Source: Actinomycetota bacterium
GTDB taxonomy: Bacteria > Actinomycetota > Rubrobacteria > Rubrobacterales > Rubrobacteraceae
Length of the DNA: 64,000 nt
NCBI GenBank assembly: GCA_902810695.1
Contig: CADDYV010000002.1
Location: 62,001 to 126,000 of the forward strand
Reading direction: 5' to 3'
In this document: piece after piece, positions 51,412-59,912 of the stretch
How the letters are laid out: each line of letters opens with the position of its first letter
Position numbering within the stretch: position 1 is the stretch's first letter
Notes under the pieces: model-generated
Told to the model about the DNA's origin: nothing
The model's database searches: none
The model's input: the letters and a program-made list of their open reading frames with translations, nothing else
Position numbers and translations under genes: made by a program

Positions 51412-52329
51412 TTACCTTACTTCTGCCGTTTGCAGCCAGTGTGAGAGGTCGCGGCCGAGCAGGTCCTGGAGGTTCAGGATGTCTGGCCGGTACAGTTCCA
51501 TCAGAAACCTTCTAGCCTCCTCGTCCATCTTCGGCTTGGAGTCTTCCTTGAAGAGCAGAGACTGCCTTATCCGCGCTCTTAGCTGATGGTTGGGAATCAT
51601 CTTCGCCCTCAAGGCGCTGGCCCTTCGGGATCTGAAGACCTGGGAACCGAAGATGCTCTTCGCGAGCCGGTTCTTGGGAACCGAATAGATATTGTACTGC
51701 ACGTCCGTCTGGATAGAGCTCGCGTATCGCGGGTCTATCTCCAGAAACTCCATCAGCGACTCCATGAGGCCTACGGGGTCCCGCCTGAGATCCTCGTAGA
51801 GATAGACCTTGATCTGCGCTGCGTCGAATACCTTGAGGTAACGCTGCAACTGCTCGGCGTAGTAGCCCAGGTCTATGTAGAGATCCGTGACGCTCCAGAC
51901 TTTGGACTCCGCCCGGTAGTCTCGCTCCAACGCCTCCATAAAACTAAGGTCTTGCTTGTCCGCCCGGACGTCCATCATGTAGTGAGAATACGCCCGCTCG
52001 ACCGGATGGCGCAAAATGGCGATTATCCTGGCCTGCGGCACCGCTTCCTTGATGCGGTAGGGAGCCTCCTTATCCCAGAGGTAGGACGTGCTGGCCTCTC
52101 CGGCTGCGGGCTCTCCGTTACGCTTCTCGAAGAGCTTGAGATATTCCTCCTCCGAGGTAACAGGGTGCGAGCCCTGTCCCGGGTGTATCTGCACCCTGGA
52201 GAACCAGTGCGGCTCCTTGGTGGCGGGCATGTACACGTCTGGGTGCTGGTCCAGGTAATGATAAAGGGAAGTCGTCCCGGACTTCGCCGCCCCGACTATG
52301 AAGAAATTGGGTAATAGTGTTGAAGTCAC
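51412..52329 (-). CDS. Sulfotransferase 1 of the polysaccharide locus
   Basis: A 305-residue enzyme with FFIVGAAKSGTTSLYHYL as the PAPS-binding loop and IIAILRHPVERAYSHYMM as the 3' motif, closest to the heparan N-/O-sulfotransferase-like (Sulfotransfer_1) type. VKVYLYEDLRRDP-like region and FLEIDP are conserved. It is the first of the three sulfotransferases, separated from the next by 3 nt. Confidence 0.92.
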   Translation of the reverse strand: MTSTLLPNFFIVGAAKSGTTSLYHYLDQHPDVYMPATKEPHWFSRVQIHPGQGSHPVTSEEEYLKLFEKRNGEPAAGEASTSYLWDKEAPYRIKEAVPQARIIAILRHPVERAYSHYMMDVRADKQDLSFMEALERDYRAESKVWSVTDLYIDLGYYAEQLQRYLKVFDAAQIKVYLYEDLRRDPVGLMESLMEFLEIDPRYASSIQTDVQYNIYSVPKNRLAKSIFGSQVFRSRRASALRAKMIPNHQLRARIRQSLLFKEDSKPKMDEEARRFLMELYRPDILNLQDLLGRDLSHWLQTAEVR

Positions 52330-52393
52330 CTAATCTCCTGGTCTCGATGAGGCCGTTCCCGAGCGCCTCACGGTTTCTACGTGGACAGAAAGC

Positions 52394-53455
52394 TCACTTC
52401 TCGATAACGCTGTCCGGCTGTAGCTGGAGCATGGCAACCGCTACCTCCCTGGGGATCACATAGACATTGGTAACCCGCTCCACCCCGGAGAGTACCAGCT
52501 CCCCTACCGGCTTCCTGCTCTCCATCGAGATGGCCTGCACCATGTTCGGGGGCTGCTCGACGCCCGGATTGAGGATCAGGTAGCGCCGCCGGAACCGGGA
52601 GATGCCCATGTAGAACATCCCGAGCTCATCCGAGAAGTCCGCCCCTCTTACCCATCCTACGGAGGTGATCGTATCCTTCAGGTTCCACTCCGGGTCGTAG
52701 ATGCTGATTCTGGACCTGCCGCTATCGCACACCCAGTAATGTCCCCGCACCTTTCGCATTGTGTGTGGGCCTTTCAGCCCCAGAGAGATGACCTCGCCCG
52801 TGGTCAGGTTGATGATGCCGCCGTTTCCCTGGCGTCCCATCAGCCTCCGGGCCGCCCGCCGGATTAGCTGCGAGTTGCCCAGAGCGTAGTGGACCAGCAC
52901 GTAAAGGTTTTCGTCGAAACCCTCGAACACCTGGTTGCAGTGGAACCTCTCCGATTCGGTCCGCACATCCCCCGCCAACTGCCGGTCGCCGTCCTCATCT
53001 TCGACCATGCGAGAGGTGATCTTGGGTGTGGAACCGTAGGCTGAGAGGTTCACGCGCTCGACCACCCGCTCCTGCTTAATGTCGAATGCCACCACCTCAT
53101 CCCGCCCGGTGCTGGCGAGCCACAGGGTGTCCCCGATCATGGAGATCTCGTGCAGGTCTTGCAGGTCCGGTATCCCGAAATTCGTCACACTACGCTCGGC
53201 CACATCAACCTTCATAAGCTCGGTCTCGGTGGCAACGTATAGAAGCGTGGGCCGCTCAGGATGGCGGGCAACCGATATCACACCCCACTCTCCCCAGGAG
53301 TCGAAGAAGGGTGCCAGGTGAATATCGCCGTCCATGATTATCTGTACGGGTCTCACCTCCGAGCGATCGAGCTTCCGTTCTTGCTCGAAAGCATGGAGCG
53401 AACCCAGGATCAGCAAAGCCTGATCTGTTCCTATCAACGACTTCCAGTCAGACAC
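52394..53455 (-). CDS. Beta-propeller-like protein (DUF4915/TIGR03032-type)
   Basis: 353 residues, without a signal peptide, with repeated short strands such as LLYVATETELMKVDV, DTLWLASTGRDEVVAFD, GHYWVCDSGRSRISIYD and RRYLILNPGV, as in a propeller with six or so blades. It resembles uncharacterised propeller proteins that travel with sulfotransferases. A role in binding or checking the sulfated glycan is inference. No ribosome site is strong. The promoter has a TATAGT -10 with the TTAACGCA element just downstream. Confidence 0.6.
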   Translation of the reverse strand: MSDWKSLIGTDQALLILGSLHAFEQERKLDRSEVRPVQIIMDGDIHLAPFFDSWGEWGVISVARHPERPTLLYVATETELMKVDVAERSVTNFGIPDLQDLHEISMIGDTLWLASTGRDEVVAFDIKQERVVERVNLSAYGSTPKITSRMVEDEDGDRQLAGDVRTESERFHCNQVFEGFDENLYVLVHYALGNSQLIRRAARRLMGRQGNGGIINLTTGEVISLGLKGPHTMRKVRGHYWVCDSGRSRISIYDPEWNLKDTITSVGWVRGADFSDELGMFYMGISRFRRRYLILNPGVEQPPNMVQAISMESRKPVGELVLSGVERVTNVYVIPREVAVAMLQLQPDSVIEK

Positions 53456-53510
53456 AAAAACCCTCTCTTGCTTCTACGTTCTCTGGTTTTTAAAGAACAT
53501 GATTTTGGTT

Positions 53511-53534
53511 GTTAACATTGCGTTAAACACTATA
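53511..53534 (-). promoter_or_regulatory. TTAACGCA-N3-TTAAC operator candidate (copy 2) and -10 box
   Basis: On the minus strand TATAGT (53534-53529) is followed at once by TTAACGCAATGTTAAC (53526-53511). The element sits where transcription starts, a good place for a repressor, and matches that at 41362-41377. Confidence 0.45.
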
Positions 53535-53701
53535 CCCGGCGCGGGAAACTGAAAGCAATGGCTTTTCGCGAGTAACGCACACTAACCCAACTAAAGTGTT
53601 AGCCGAAGATCGGCCGATAGTGCTGTTCAGGTATCACGGCAGTTACCGCGAGCATGGCAGGCGATGCATCTCCACCCTGCAACTGCGATTTGCGCTCCCG
53701 T

Positions 53702-55288
53702 TCAGACGCCCGAGGACGGTCGGGCGCGCCGGTGGAGAACGCGCCGGACCGGAGCTATCAAGGACGCGATAAGCTGCCGGTCGCTGGCGTCGAGACCCAT
53801 GAGAAGCAGGAGCAAAACGAACACCACCAGAAAGAGTCCCGTAAGGACCAGCAGGGCCAGGACTCCCGATGAGAGGAAAGGAACCGTCATCTGGAGCAGC
53901 AGGACCACGGCTGTCGCAAGAACCCCTGCTACAGCAGGCTTGGCGTACCGCCCGTCGTAGGGCCAGAACCCGAGCTTCTTCCGAACAGCCAGCAGCATGG
54001 CCGCGTTTCCAATGACGATCGCCGATCCTGTAGCTACCGCCGCACCCAGAGCGCCGAACGTTGGGGTCAGCGCAAAGCTCGTGATCACACCGAGTATGGC
54101 CGAGCCGACCGTGGACATCATCAGGATCTTCTGGTGGCGGGTCATCGCCAGCATACGCTGCGTGGGCCCCACCGAGGAGTTGAACAGCTGGGCCGCGGAT
54201 ATGACTACCAGCACCGTCCAGCCGGAGACGAACTTCGGACCCAGCACCGCCAGTATGTCTCTACCCAGCGCCGCCGATATCAGAAAGATCACCAGTCCCC
54301 CGGTGAAGACCCATCTGGAGACGTCCTGGTAGAGGCTGTTCAGCTCTTTGAGCAACCCCTTCCTGTAGAGGCTGGCGATTATCGGGGAGAATATGCCGTT
54401 GAACGCGAAGAGCACCAGCGCCGAGAGCATGGCCGTGCGAGAAGCGGCGTTATAGATACCCACCTCGCTCGCGCTGCCGAAAATACCCAGCACCATGACC
54501 GCCGTCCAGGTATTCGTGCGCTGCGTAAAGTTGGAGAAAGTCAGCGGCCACGAGTGGTTGAACAGCTTACGCATCTCGTACTTGGCCGGGTTGGATCCGT
54601 CCAGCAACTTGGGGAATATGCGCTTCAGGTAATACAGGGCCAGCAGGGCGCCGACCAGCATAGAGATGATGTAGGCGGTAACGGCCCCCAGGATATGCGC
54701 GCCCATGAAGTAGAAAACCAGGATCAGCGCGAAGTTCACCAGGGGCTGCAGAATCTGCTGGACGTAGGTCAGGTATCTCACGGTTTGAAACCCCACCGAG
54801 GCGTATAGGGCCATGTTCATGAGGGTCAGGAGGGGTAGAGAGAGCGAGAAAACCCTGAAGACCATCCCCAGAGCTGGTTTGTGATAGATCACGTTGGCAA
54901 GAAACCCAGCCCCGAAGAATATACACGCCGTTATCAGCAGGCTCAGCACCAATGGCACGCCGAGCGCCATTATCACGATTCCGCGCATCCGCGCGGTGTC
55001 TTTCTCGGTGCGGTAGTACGCCACATAGCGCACCACACCGTTGTCCATCCCGCACTGGGAGAGGATGTTGGTCATCTGGATCAGCGTGATCCCCAGAGCG
55101 TAGAGGCCGAGTTGCGCCGGCCCGTACATCCAGGCCAGCGCGATCTGGGTGGCGTAGTTTAATATGCGCCCCCCGCCTTGCCCGGCGAAGCTTAACCCGG
55201 CTCCCCGGGCCAACCGGCCTACATACGTGCCATACTGTTCCTCTTCGGGAGTCGAATCAAGGTGAGTATCCTTGCTGCTGGTAACCAT
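53702..55288 (-). CDS. Wzx-type polysaccharide flippase
   Basis: A 528-residue membrane protein with about 14 helices in the MATE/MVF/polysaccharide (MOP) superfamily. The N-terminal LARGAGLSFAGQGGGRILNY and DNGVVRYVAYYRTEKD are typical. It flips lipid-linked repeat units across the membrane. The C-terminus is basic and cytoplasmic. The leader shares a TAACTCTAGACT motif with the glycosyltransferase gene at 43338. Confidence 0.9.
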   Translation of the reverse strand: MVTSSKDTHLDSTPEEEQYGTYVGRLARGAGLSFAGQGGGRILNYATQIALAWMYGPAQLGLYALGITLIQMTNILSQCGMDNGVVRYVAYYRTEKDTARMRGIVIMALGVPLVLSLLITACIFFGAGFLANVIYHKPALGMVFRVFSLSLPLLTLMNMALYASVGFQTVRYLTYVQQILQPLVNFALILVFYFMGAHILGAVTAYIISMLVGALLALYYLKRIFPKLLDGSNPAKYEMRKLFNHSWPLTFSNFTQRTNTWTAVMVLGIFGSASEVGIYNAASRTAMLSALVLFAFNGIFSPIIASLYRKGLLKELNSLYQDVSRWVFTGGLVIFLISAALGRDILAVLGPKFVSGWTVLVVISAAQLFNSSVGPTQRMLAMTRHQKILMMSTVGSAILGVITSFALTPTFGALGAAVATGSAIVIGNAAMLLAVRKKLGFWPYDGRYAKPAVAGVLATAVVLLLQMTVPFLSSGVLALLVLTGLFLVVFVLLLLLMGLDASDRQLIASLIAPVRRVLHRRARPSSGV

Positions 55289-55402
55289 GAGACGGAGAAT
55301 ATTCCCTTTCTAGTCCCTGTTCAACGGAATAAGTGCTAACTCTAGACTCAAAAAAGTGTCGTTTAGATCAGAGAAGTGGCGGCAAGAAAGACGACAAACA
55401 TC

Positions 55403-56824
55403 TCATCCAGAGCTATTCCGGAGAGAAAATCTCAGAAGAACGGCTCCCGCTCCCTTCAGGCGGGGAGAGCTTATAGGCTCGGGTTTCACCTTTTCGCCAT
55501 GCGCCGCCTTCATGCTCTTCATCCTCAGCGTAGATCCGTTGGTGGCATACAGGTGACTGTGCAGCACTTTTCCACCGAGTAACTTGGGTGATAACTTGCC
55601 CGTCCGAATCTCTACATTACTTGTTCCTCTAGCCGCACTCCAGGCCACCACCCGCAGCTCTTTGCGGGTGCGGAAGGCCATGTATTCGATCCCCCTGGCT
55701 GAGGCCGGGCCGGGGATGTATTTCGCCCCGCCGCTTTTGGCCTCGTCAACCATCTGGAAGGCGAAGTACGGTACGCGCCGCGAAAGACCTCCTCCAAGGC
55801 CGTCGCGATAGCGGCTCGGCCCTAACAGTTCATAGCCCTGGCCGGTGAGCACGTGGTAGCAAGCAAGGTTGACCCCGGCTTCCAGCATGGCCTTCATCAT
55901 CCGAAGATCAAAGAGCGCGTGCCACAGGGTATTGAACTTGGGGGAGTTGGGCGGTTTTCCCAGGTTCCACTCCGTAACCCAGAGCTGCTTGCCAGGAAAC
56001 TGCTTCTTTAGGCCTTCGATCACCGTCGTCAGGTTGGACGGCCCCTCCTCGTAAACCTTCTGGAACCCTACCTCTTGTGGCCGCGGGTAGTAGTGCAGGA
56101 TGGTGGCGTCAAAGCCCGAGGTGTCGGAGCCAGCCAGTGCCCTGTTCCAGGAGTGAAACTCGCCGTGGGGATCGCTGCCACCCAACACCCCCACCGGCGC
56201 TACCACGAGCCCCGCCGGACCCTTGTAGCCACCCGCGCGCAGCGCCTCAAGAGCCCTTTGTGCCCTTCTAAGGTATCCTGCTGGACCGCCTATGGTGTTT
56301 ATGAGATCCGGGAGGTAGTACTCGTTGCCCATCTCCACCCAGCGAACGGGGGCGTTCGTGGCCTTCCAGTGGTGGGCGAGTCTCTTGAGGCTTGCTGGAG
56401 AATCCGTGATGTTGATGACGTAGGAGACCGATGCGCCCGCGCTTCTGGCACGCCCCATGAAGTCGTCAATCGGCACCCGGGTGCTCTGCCTCGCGTCCTC
56501 ACGGCTTACGTTCCCGCCGGGGCGGATGTTTCCCGTTACCCAATCGTAGCCGCTTGCCCGCGTGCCGCCAGGGAAGCGCAGGGCAGGGATTTCCGCCGCT
56601 TTCACGGCGTTCCAGACCCCGGCGTTGTCGAGCTTTTCGGGTGCGCTGAAGAAGTTGGTATTTACCCCCGTGACCGGAGGCGCGCTGGCGCTTCTCACCC
56701 CCGAGGCATTCACCGTTATTACTGCTCGACCGGGCGCACGACCCGAAGAGCAGGCGACGCTCCCGATACCCAACAAGCAGAAGATGAGGAATTCGCCCCT
56801 GGTTCTCAGAACCCCGGACTTCAA
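55403..56824 (-). CDS. Lipoprotein glycoside hydrolase (clan GH-A)
   Basis: 473 residues with a lipobox (SVACSSG near residue 25), so it is tethered outside the membrane. The TIM-barrel catalytic pair is visible: acid/base Glu in WVEMGNEYYLP and nucleophile Glu in LWVTEWNLGKP. The barrel runs from about residue 60 to 370 and a beta-domain follows. This looks like GH39/GH79-type enzymes, but the family is not certain. It may trim the exopolysaccharide. Its start overlaps the polymerase stop (ATGA). Confidence 0.8.
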   Translation of the reverse strand: MKSGVLRTRGEFLIFCLLGIGSVACSSGRAPGRAVITVNASGVRSASAPPVTGVNTNFFSAPEKLDNAGVWNAVKAAEIPALRFPGGTRASGYDWVTGNIRPGGNVSREDARQSTRVPIDDFMGRARSAGASVSYVINITDSPASLKRLAHHWKATNAPVRWVEMGNEYYLPDLINTIGGPAGYLRRAQRALEALRAGGYKGPAGLVVAPVGVLGGSDPHGEFHSWNRALAGSDTSGFDATILHYYPRPQEVGFQKVYEEGPSNLTTVIEGLKKQFPGKQLWVTEWNLGKPPNSPKFNTLWHALFDLRMMKAMLEAGVNLACYHVLTGQGYELLGPSRYRDGLGGGLSRRVPYFAFQMVDEAKSGGAKYIPGPASARGIEYMAFRTRKELRVVAWSAARGTSNVEIRTGKLSPKLLGGKVLHSHLYATNGSTLRMKSMKAAHGEKVKPEPISSPRLKGAGAVLLRFSLRNSSG

Positions 56825-58131
56825 TGACGTTCCTCTCCCACCGCTGCACCGACAACCGGCTGTGGAGATCTGGGGGGAGCCTTAGCTGCGGCAAGCTTGC
56901 TACGCCAGGTTGACAAGCCGTGTTTGTGAGACATCAACAGCCCCCAGGCGAACGCCGCAATGGGCAACCCGTCACCGTAGACGAACTTCGCCTGCACCGG
57001 GGAAGCGATGATGATGAGCGAACTAACCATAAAAAGGGTCCACAGGAAGGTACGCTCTTCCACGTTCACTCGAGTGGAACTGGCCCACAAGATCCTGAGC
57101 AGATTCACAAAAAGCCAGGCGCTGAAGAACAGGTACAAAATGGCCCCTACCAACCCGTACTGAAAGGCGACGCCCAGTAGCCCTACGTCCGAAGGGAAAA
57201 AGTGCGCCCCAAACAACTCCTGGAAAGATACCGCGCGAACACTGTCGTTTCCGAACCCGAACAGCGGATGTTGCGAGAAAGCCTGCCAGGCTTTAAGGCT
57301 GGTTTCGATCCTCGCCGTATACGACGGATCGTGGCCGAACGTATGAACGAACATCTCGCCCGCCTGAGGCAGCGAAATCCAGAGGATCACAACGTATAGC
57401 GGCAATAGGATGACCAGCAGCTTGGCCCGCACAGGTCGTGCCAGAAACACCATGTACAAAACCAGAGCTATAATGGCTGCCGCCAGCAGCGTCCTGGGAA
57501 CGGTGATAGCCAGCAGAACGACAGACAGCACCGTTATCGTCAACCGAAACCCCGCCCAGAACAGGTTTCTTGAGCTGAAGATTCCCCTCGCGAAGTAGAA
57601 AGCCGAGAACAGGCTGGTCATGTCCAGACGCCGGATCAGGTAGGCTTGCTCGTAAACCGTGTTCAACCTCAACGTTCCGAAGCTCCCGGAGAGGAGCAGA
57701 GAGTGCGGGGAGGCGATATCCGAGCCAACGCGGGCCATCAAGGTCAGGAATACGGCTGAGACAAACACGCGGCGGAAATCCACCAGCCTCCACCCCCGCG
57801 CGTAGAGCATGTAGACGATAGGGCCGATCAGTACATACAGGTAGTACCGCTGGGCCAGGATGCTGAACATCAGGGGGCTGTGCTCTCTCGCGCTGAAAAT
57901 GTAGGCGTAGAACACTATGAAGACCACCAGCAAAAATGCCGGCAGGAAGACGTACAACACCCACCTGGAGTTGATCTTCGTAGACATGGCGAGCCCCGAG
58001 TAAAGCAGCAGGGTGCAGACCTCTCCCAGATCGGTGATATGCAGTCCCGGGGAGGTACTCAGAAAGCCAAGGGCGGCCATGATGACAAAAGCAAGGAGCA
58101 GCTGAGCTGCAACCGGCTTCCGGAGAGGCAT
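56821..58131 (-). CDS. Wzy-type O-antigen/EPS polymerase
   Basis: A 436-residue protein of about 10-12 helices with a large periplasmic loop, ending in a hydrophilic tail. The loop contains RIETSLKAWQAFSQHPLFGFG and FPSDVGLLGVAFQYGLVGAILYL, the Wzy_C-like features of repeat-unit polymerases. It joins lipid-linked repeats on the outer face of the membrane. It is 5 nt downstream of the kinase gene. Confidence 0.85.
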   Translation of the reverse strand: MPLRKPVAAQLLLAFVIMAALGFLSTSPGLHITDLGEVCTLLLYSGLAMSTKINSRWVLYVFLPAFLLVVFIVFYAYIFSAREHSPLMFSILAQRYYLYVLIGPIVYMLYARGWRLVDFRRVFVSAVFLTLMARVGSDIASPHSLLLSGSFGTLRLNTVYEQAYLIRRLDMTSLFSAFYFARGIFSSRNLFWAGFRLTITVLSVVLLAITVPRTLLAAAIIALVLYMVFLARPVRAKLLVILLPLYVVILWISLPQAGEMFVHTFGHDPSYTARIETSLKAWQAFSQHPLFGFGNDSVRAVSFQELFGAHFFPSDVGLLGVAFQYGLVGAILYLFFSAWLFVNLLRILWASSTRVNVEERTFLWTLFMVSSLIIIASPVQAKFVYGDGLPIAAFAWGLLMSHKHGLSTWRSKLAAAKAPPRSPQPVVGAAVGEERH

Positions 58132-58136
58132 TAGTG

Positions 58137-58865
58137 CTATACCCTGGAGTTGTATCTGTACCCGGAGTAGTAGCGGGACTTGGAAAACCGGGCATTGTTT
58201 ACCACGGTGCCAAGCATGTTAGCCCCGACGGTCTGCAGGCTGCGCACGGCCTGCCGAAGCTCTCCCTTGCGGGTCTTCTGCGCGTCCAGAACGAGCAAGA
58301 CCCCATCCGCCTGTGTAGCGAGTGTGGCTGCGTCGGAGACGAGCTCTACCGGAGCGGTGTCCAGAAGCACGTAGTCAAACTCCCGGCGTACCTGAGCAAG
58401 GAAAGTGGCGAAACGCTTCGAACTCAGAAGTTCTGCAGGATTGGGTGGGATAGGGCCTACGGTTAGAATCTGCAGGTTATGTAGCGGCCCATCCTGCAAG
58501 ACTTCCTGCAGGCTACACTCTCCTACCAGGACGTTTACCAAGCCCCGGAAGTTCCTGAGACCGAAGATTTTGTGCAAAACCGGCTTGCGCAGGTCGCAGT
58601 CTACGATCAGGGTTCTCTTCTCCGCCTGCGCCAGCACCACGCCCAGGTTGGCGCAGGTGGTGCTCTTGCCCTCCGTGGGTCCTGAGCTTGTCAGCGCGAT
58701 CAGCTTCGGCGGTTCATCCACCAGCGCGTAGATGAGGTTGGTGCGCAACGTCCGGTAAGCCTCCGAAGTCCCACCCAGGGGCTCTGTGATGGTTACCAGC
58801 CGCGCAGAGAGGTCCTCGCTCGCAAGGTCTTTTCTTGCCCTGCGTCTCAGTCCGGAACGAATCAT
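58137..58865 (-). CDS. BY-kinase (CpsD/CapB-type) tyrosine autokinase
   Basis: 242 residues. The Walker A loop is TSSGPTEGKSTTCANLG, the A' motif LIVDCDLRKPVLHK and Walker B DYVLLDTAPV. The C-terminal tyrosine cluster (SRYYSGYRYNS) is the autophosphorylation site. It partners with the co-polymerase encoded 2 nt upstream and controls chain length and export. The tyrosine phosphatase at 33609-34070 could reverse it. Confidence 0.93.
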   Translation of the reverse strand: MIRSGLRRRARKDLASEDLSARLVTITEPLGGTSEAYRTLRTNLIYALVDEPPKLIALTSSGPTEGKSTTCANLGVVLAQAEKRTLIVDCDLRKPVLHKIFGLRNFRGLVNVLVGECSLQEVLQDGPLHNLQILTVGPIPPNPAELLSSKRFATFLAQVRREFDYVLLDTAPVELVSDAATLATQADGVLLVLDAQKTRKGELRQAVRSLQTVGANMLGTVVNNARFSKSRYYSGYRYNSRV

Positions 58866-58867
58866 CT

Positions 58868-59683
58868 TTAAGCCCTGCCTTTTTTGATCTTCTTCGAAGA
58901 GTTGAATTCAGGAATTATGCCGAAGGTCGGCAGCTTGGAAAGCTGCTCAACATCCTCTGGAGAGCGCCAGCTATCATCCAGATACTCCAGCAGGAAAGCC
59001 AGAAGCACCCCGATTATCGCTCCCAGGGCGAAAGCCAGGACCCCATTGCGCAGCGGCTTTGGACTAACAGGGGTTGTTGGCAACGCAGCCTTATCCCAGA
59101 CCGTGGCGGTTATGCCGCTGGCGCTCGTGCTCACCTCGGAAACCCTGCTAGACAATACATTGCCGAGAGCATTGGCTATTTGCTGAGCCTTCCTGGGGTC
59201 TTTACTCTTGTAATTGATCTCGATGAACTGAGTATTGGGGACTTCCTGGGCGCTAACGTTTTTGAGGAAGCCATCTGTTGTCATCGAGAGGTGCTGGTTC
59301 TTTATGACCTCCTCGGCTACCGAGCGGGTGGTTGCAGCCTGGGTCACGGTCGCGGTCATAGCCTGAAGGCCCTGAACGTCGCCCCCGAGGCTACCGTAGG
59401 ACTGCTTGCCGACCGTAGGCTTCTGGCCGATCAAGATATCTACTGAGGACTGATACTTGGGGGTCTGAAAATGCAGGCTGTATGCCACAACCGCCCCAGC
59501 AGCGAGGATCGCGACCAACGCAATCACCCACAAACGCCGCCTCAGTACCCCCAGAAGCTCGGCGAAAGAGAGAACATAATCGTCGCCGCGAGCTTGCTTG
59601 GCGAAGAGGCTTGAATCTGGGGAGAGACCCGTCATCGCGTAGTAATCCTTGTCATCAGTTTTTCGATTTACATCATACAACAC
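58868..59683 (-). CDS. Polysaccharide co-polymerase (Wzz/CapA-type)
   Basis: 271 residues with two membrane helices, near residues 50-70 (LWVIALVAILAAGAVVAYSL) and 220-245 (VLAFALGAIIGVLLAFLLEYL), around an extracellular loop with a Wzz fold (YQSSVDILIGQ). The proline-rich motif (PTTPVSPKPLRNGVLAF) precedes the second helix, and the cytoplasmic tail contacts the BY-kinase. The alternative start ATG 59635 is possible. First gene of the leftward polysaccharide operon. Confidence 0.92.
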   Translation of the reverse strand: MLYDVNRKTDDKDYYAMTGLSPDSSLFAKQARGDDYVLSFAELLGVLRRRLWVIALVAILAAGAVVAYSLHFQTPKYQSSVDILIGQKPTVGKQSYGSLGGDVQGLQAMTATVTQAATTRSVAEEVIKNQHLSMTTDGFLKNVSAQEVPNTQFIEINYKSKDPRKAQQIANALGNVLSSRVSEVSTSASGITATVWDKAALPTTPVSPKPLRNGVLAFALGAIIGVLLAFLLEYLDDSWRSPEDVEQLSKLPTFGIIPEFNSSKKIKKGRA

Positions 59684-59772
59684 GTGAGCCGTCCATTTGT
59701 CTACCTTATAGTTGAGAGCACATGGCCTGTGAACTGCGAGTATAGACCCTGGCCAACGGGGATTCTATGACT

Positions 59773-59801
59773 ATAAAGTGTAGTTGTGGGTAGCACTTTA
59801 T
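59773..59801. promoter_or_regulatory. Inverted repeat upstream of the co-polymerase operon
   Basis: ATAAAGTG (59773-59780) and CACTTTAT (59794-59801) are exact complements around 13 nt, in the divergent promoter region between the leftward operon and the rightward ligase gene. It carries the AAGTG/CACTT half-site also seen at 61851-61908. Confidence 0.4.
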
Positions 59802-59912
59802 GACGTTTACGACAATTGTAGGCCGCAAGTACGCCTCAGAGAGCGACTTTAACAAGTTGCATGTGGCTATAATGCAGGGCATCCACCAAATCCCGAAGAC
59901 CAAGAAGGCAGC

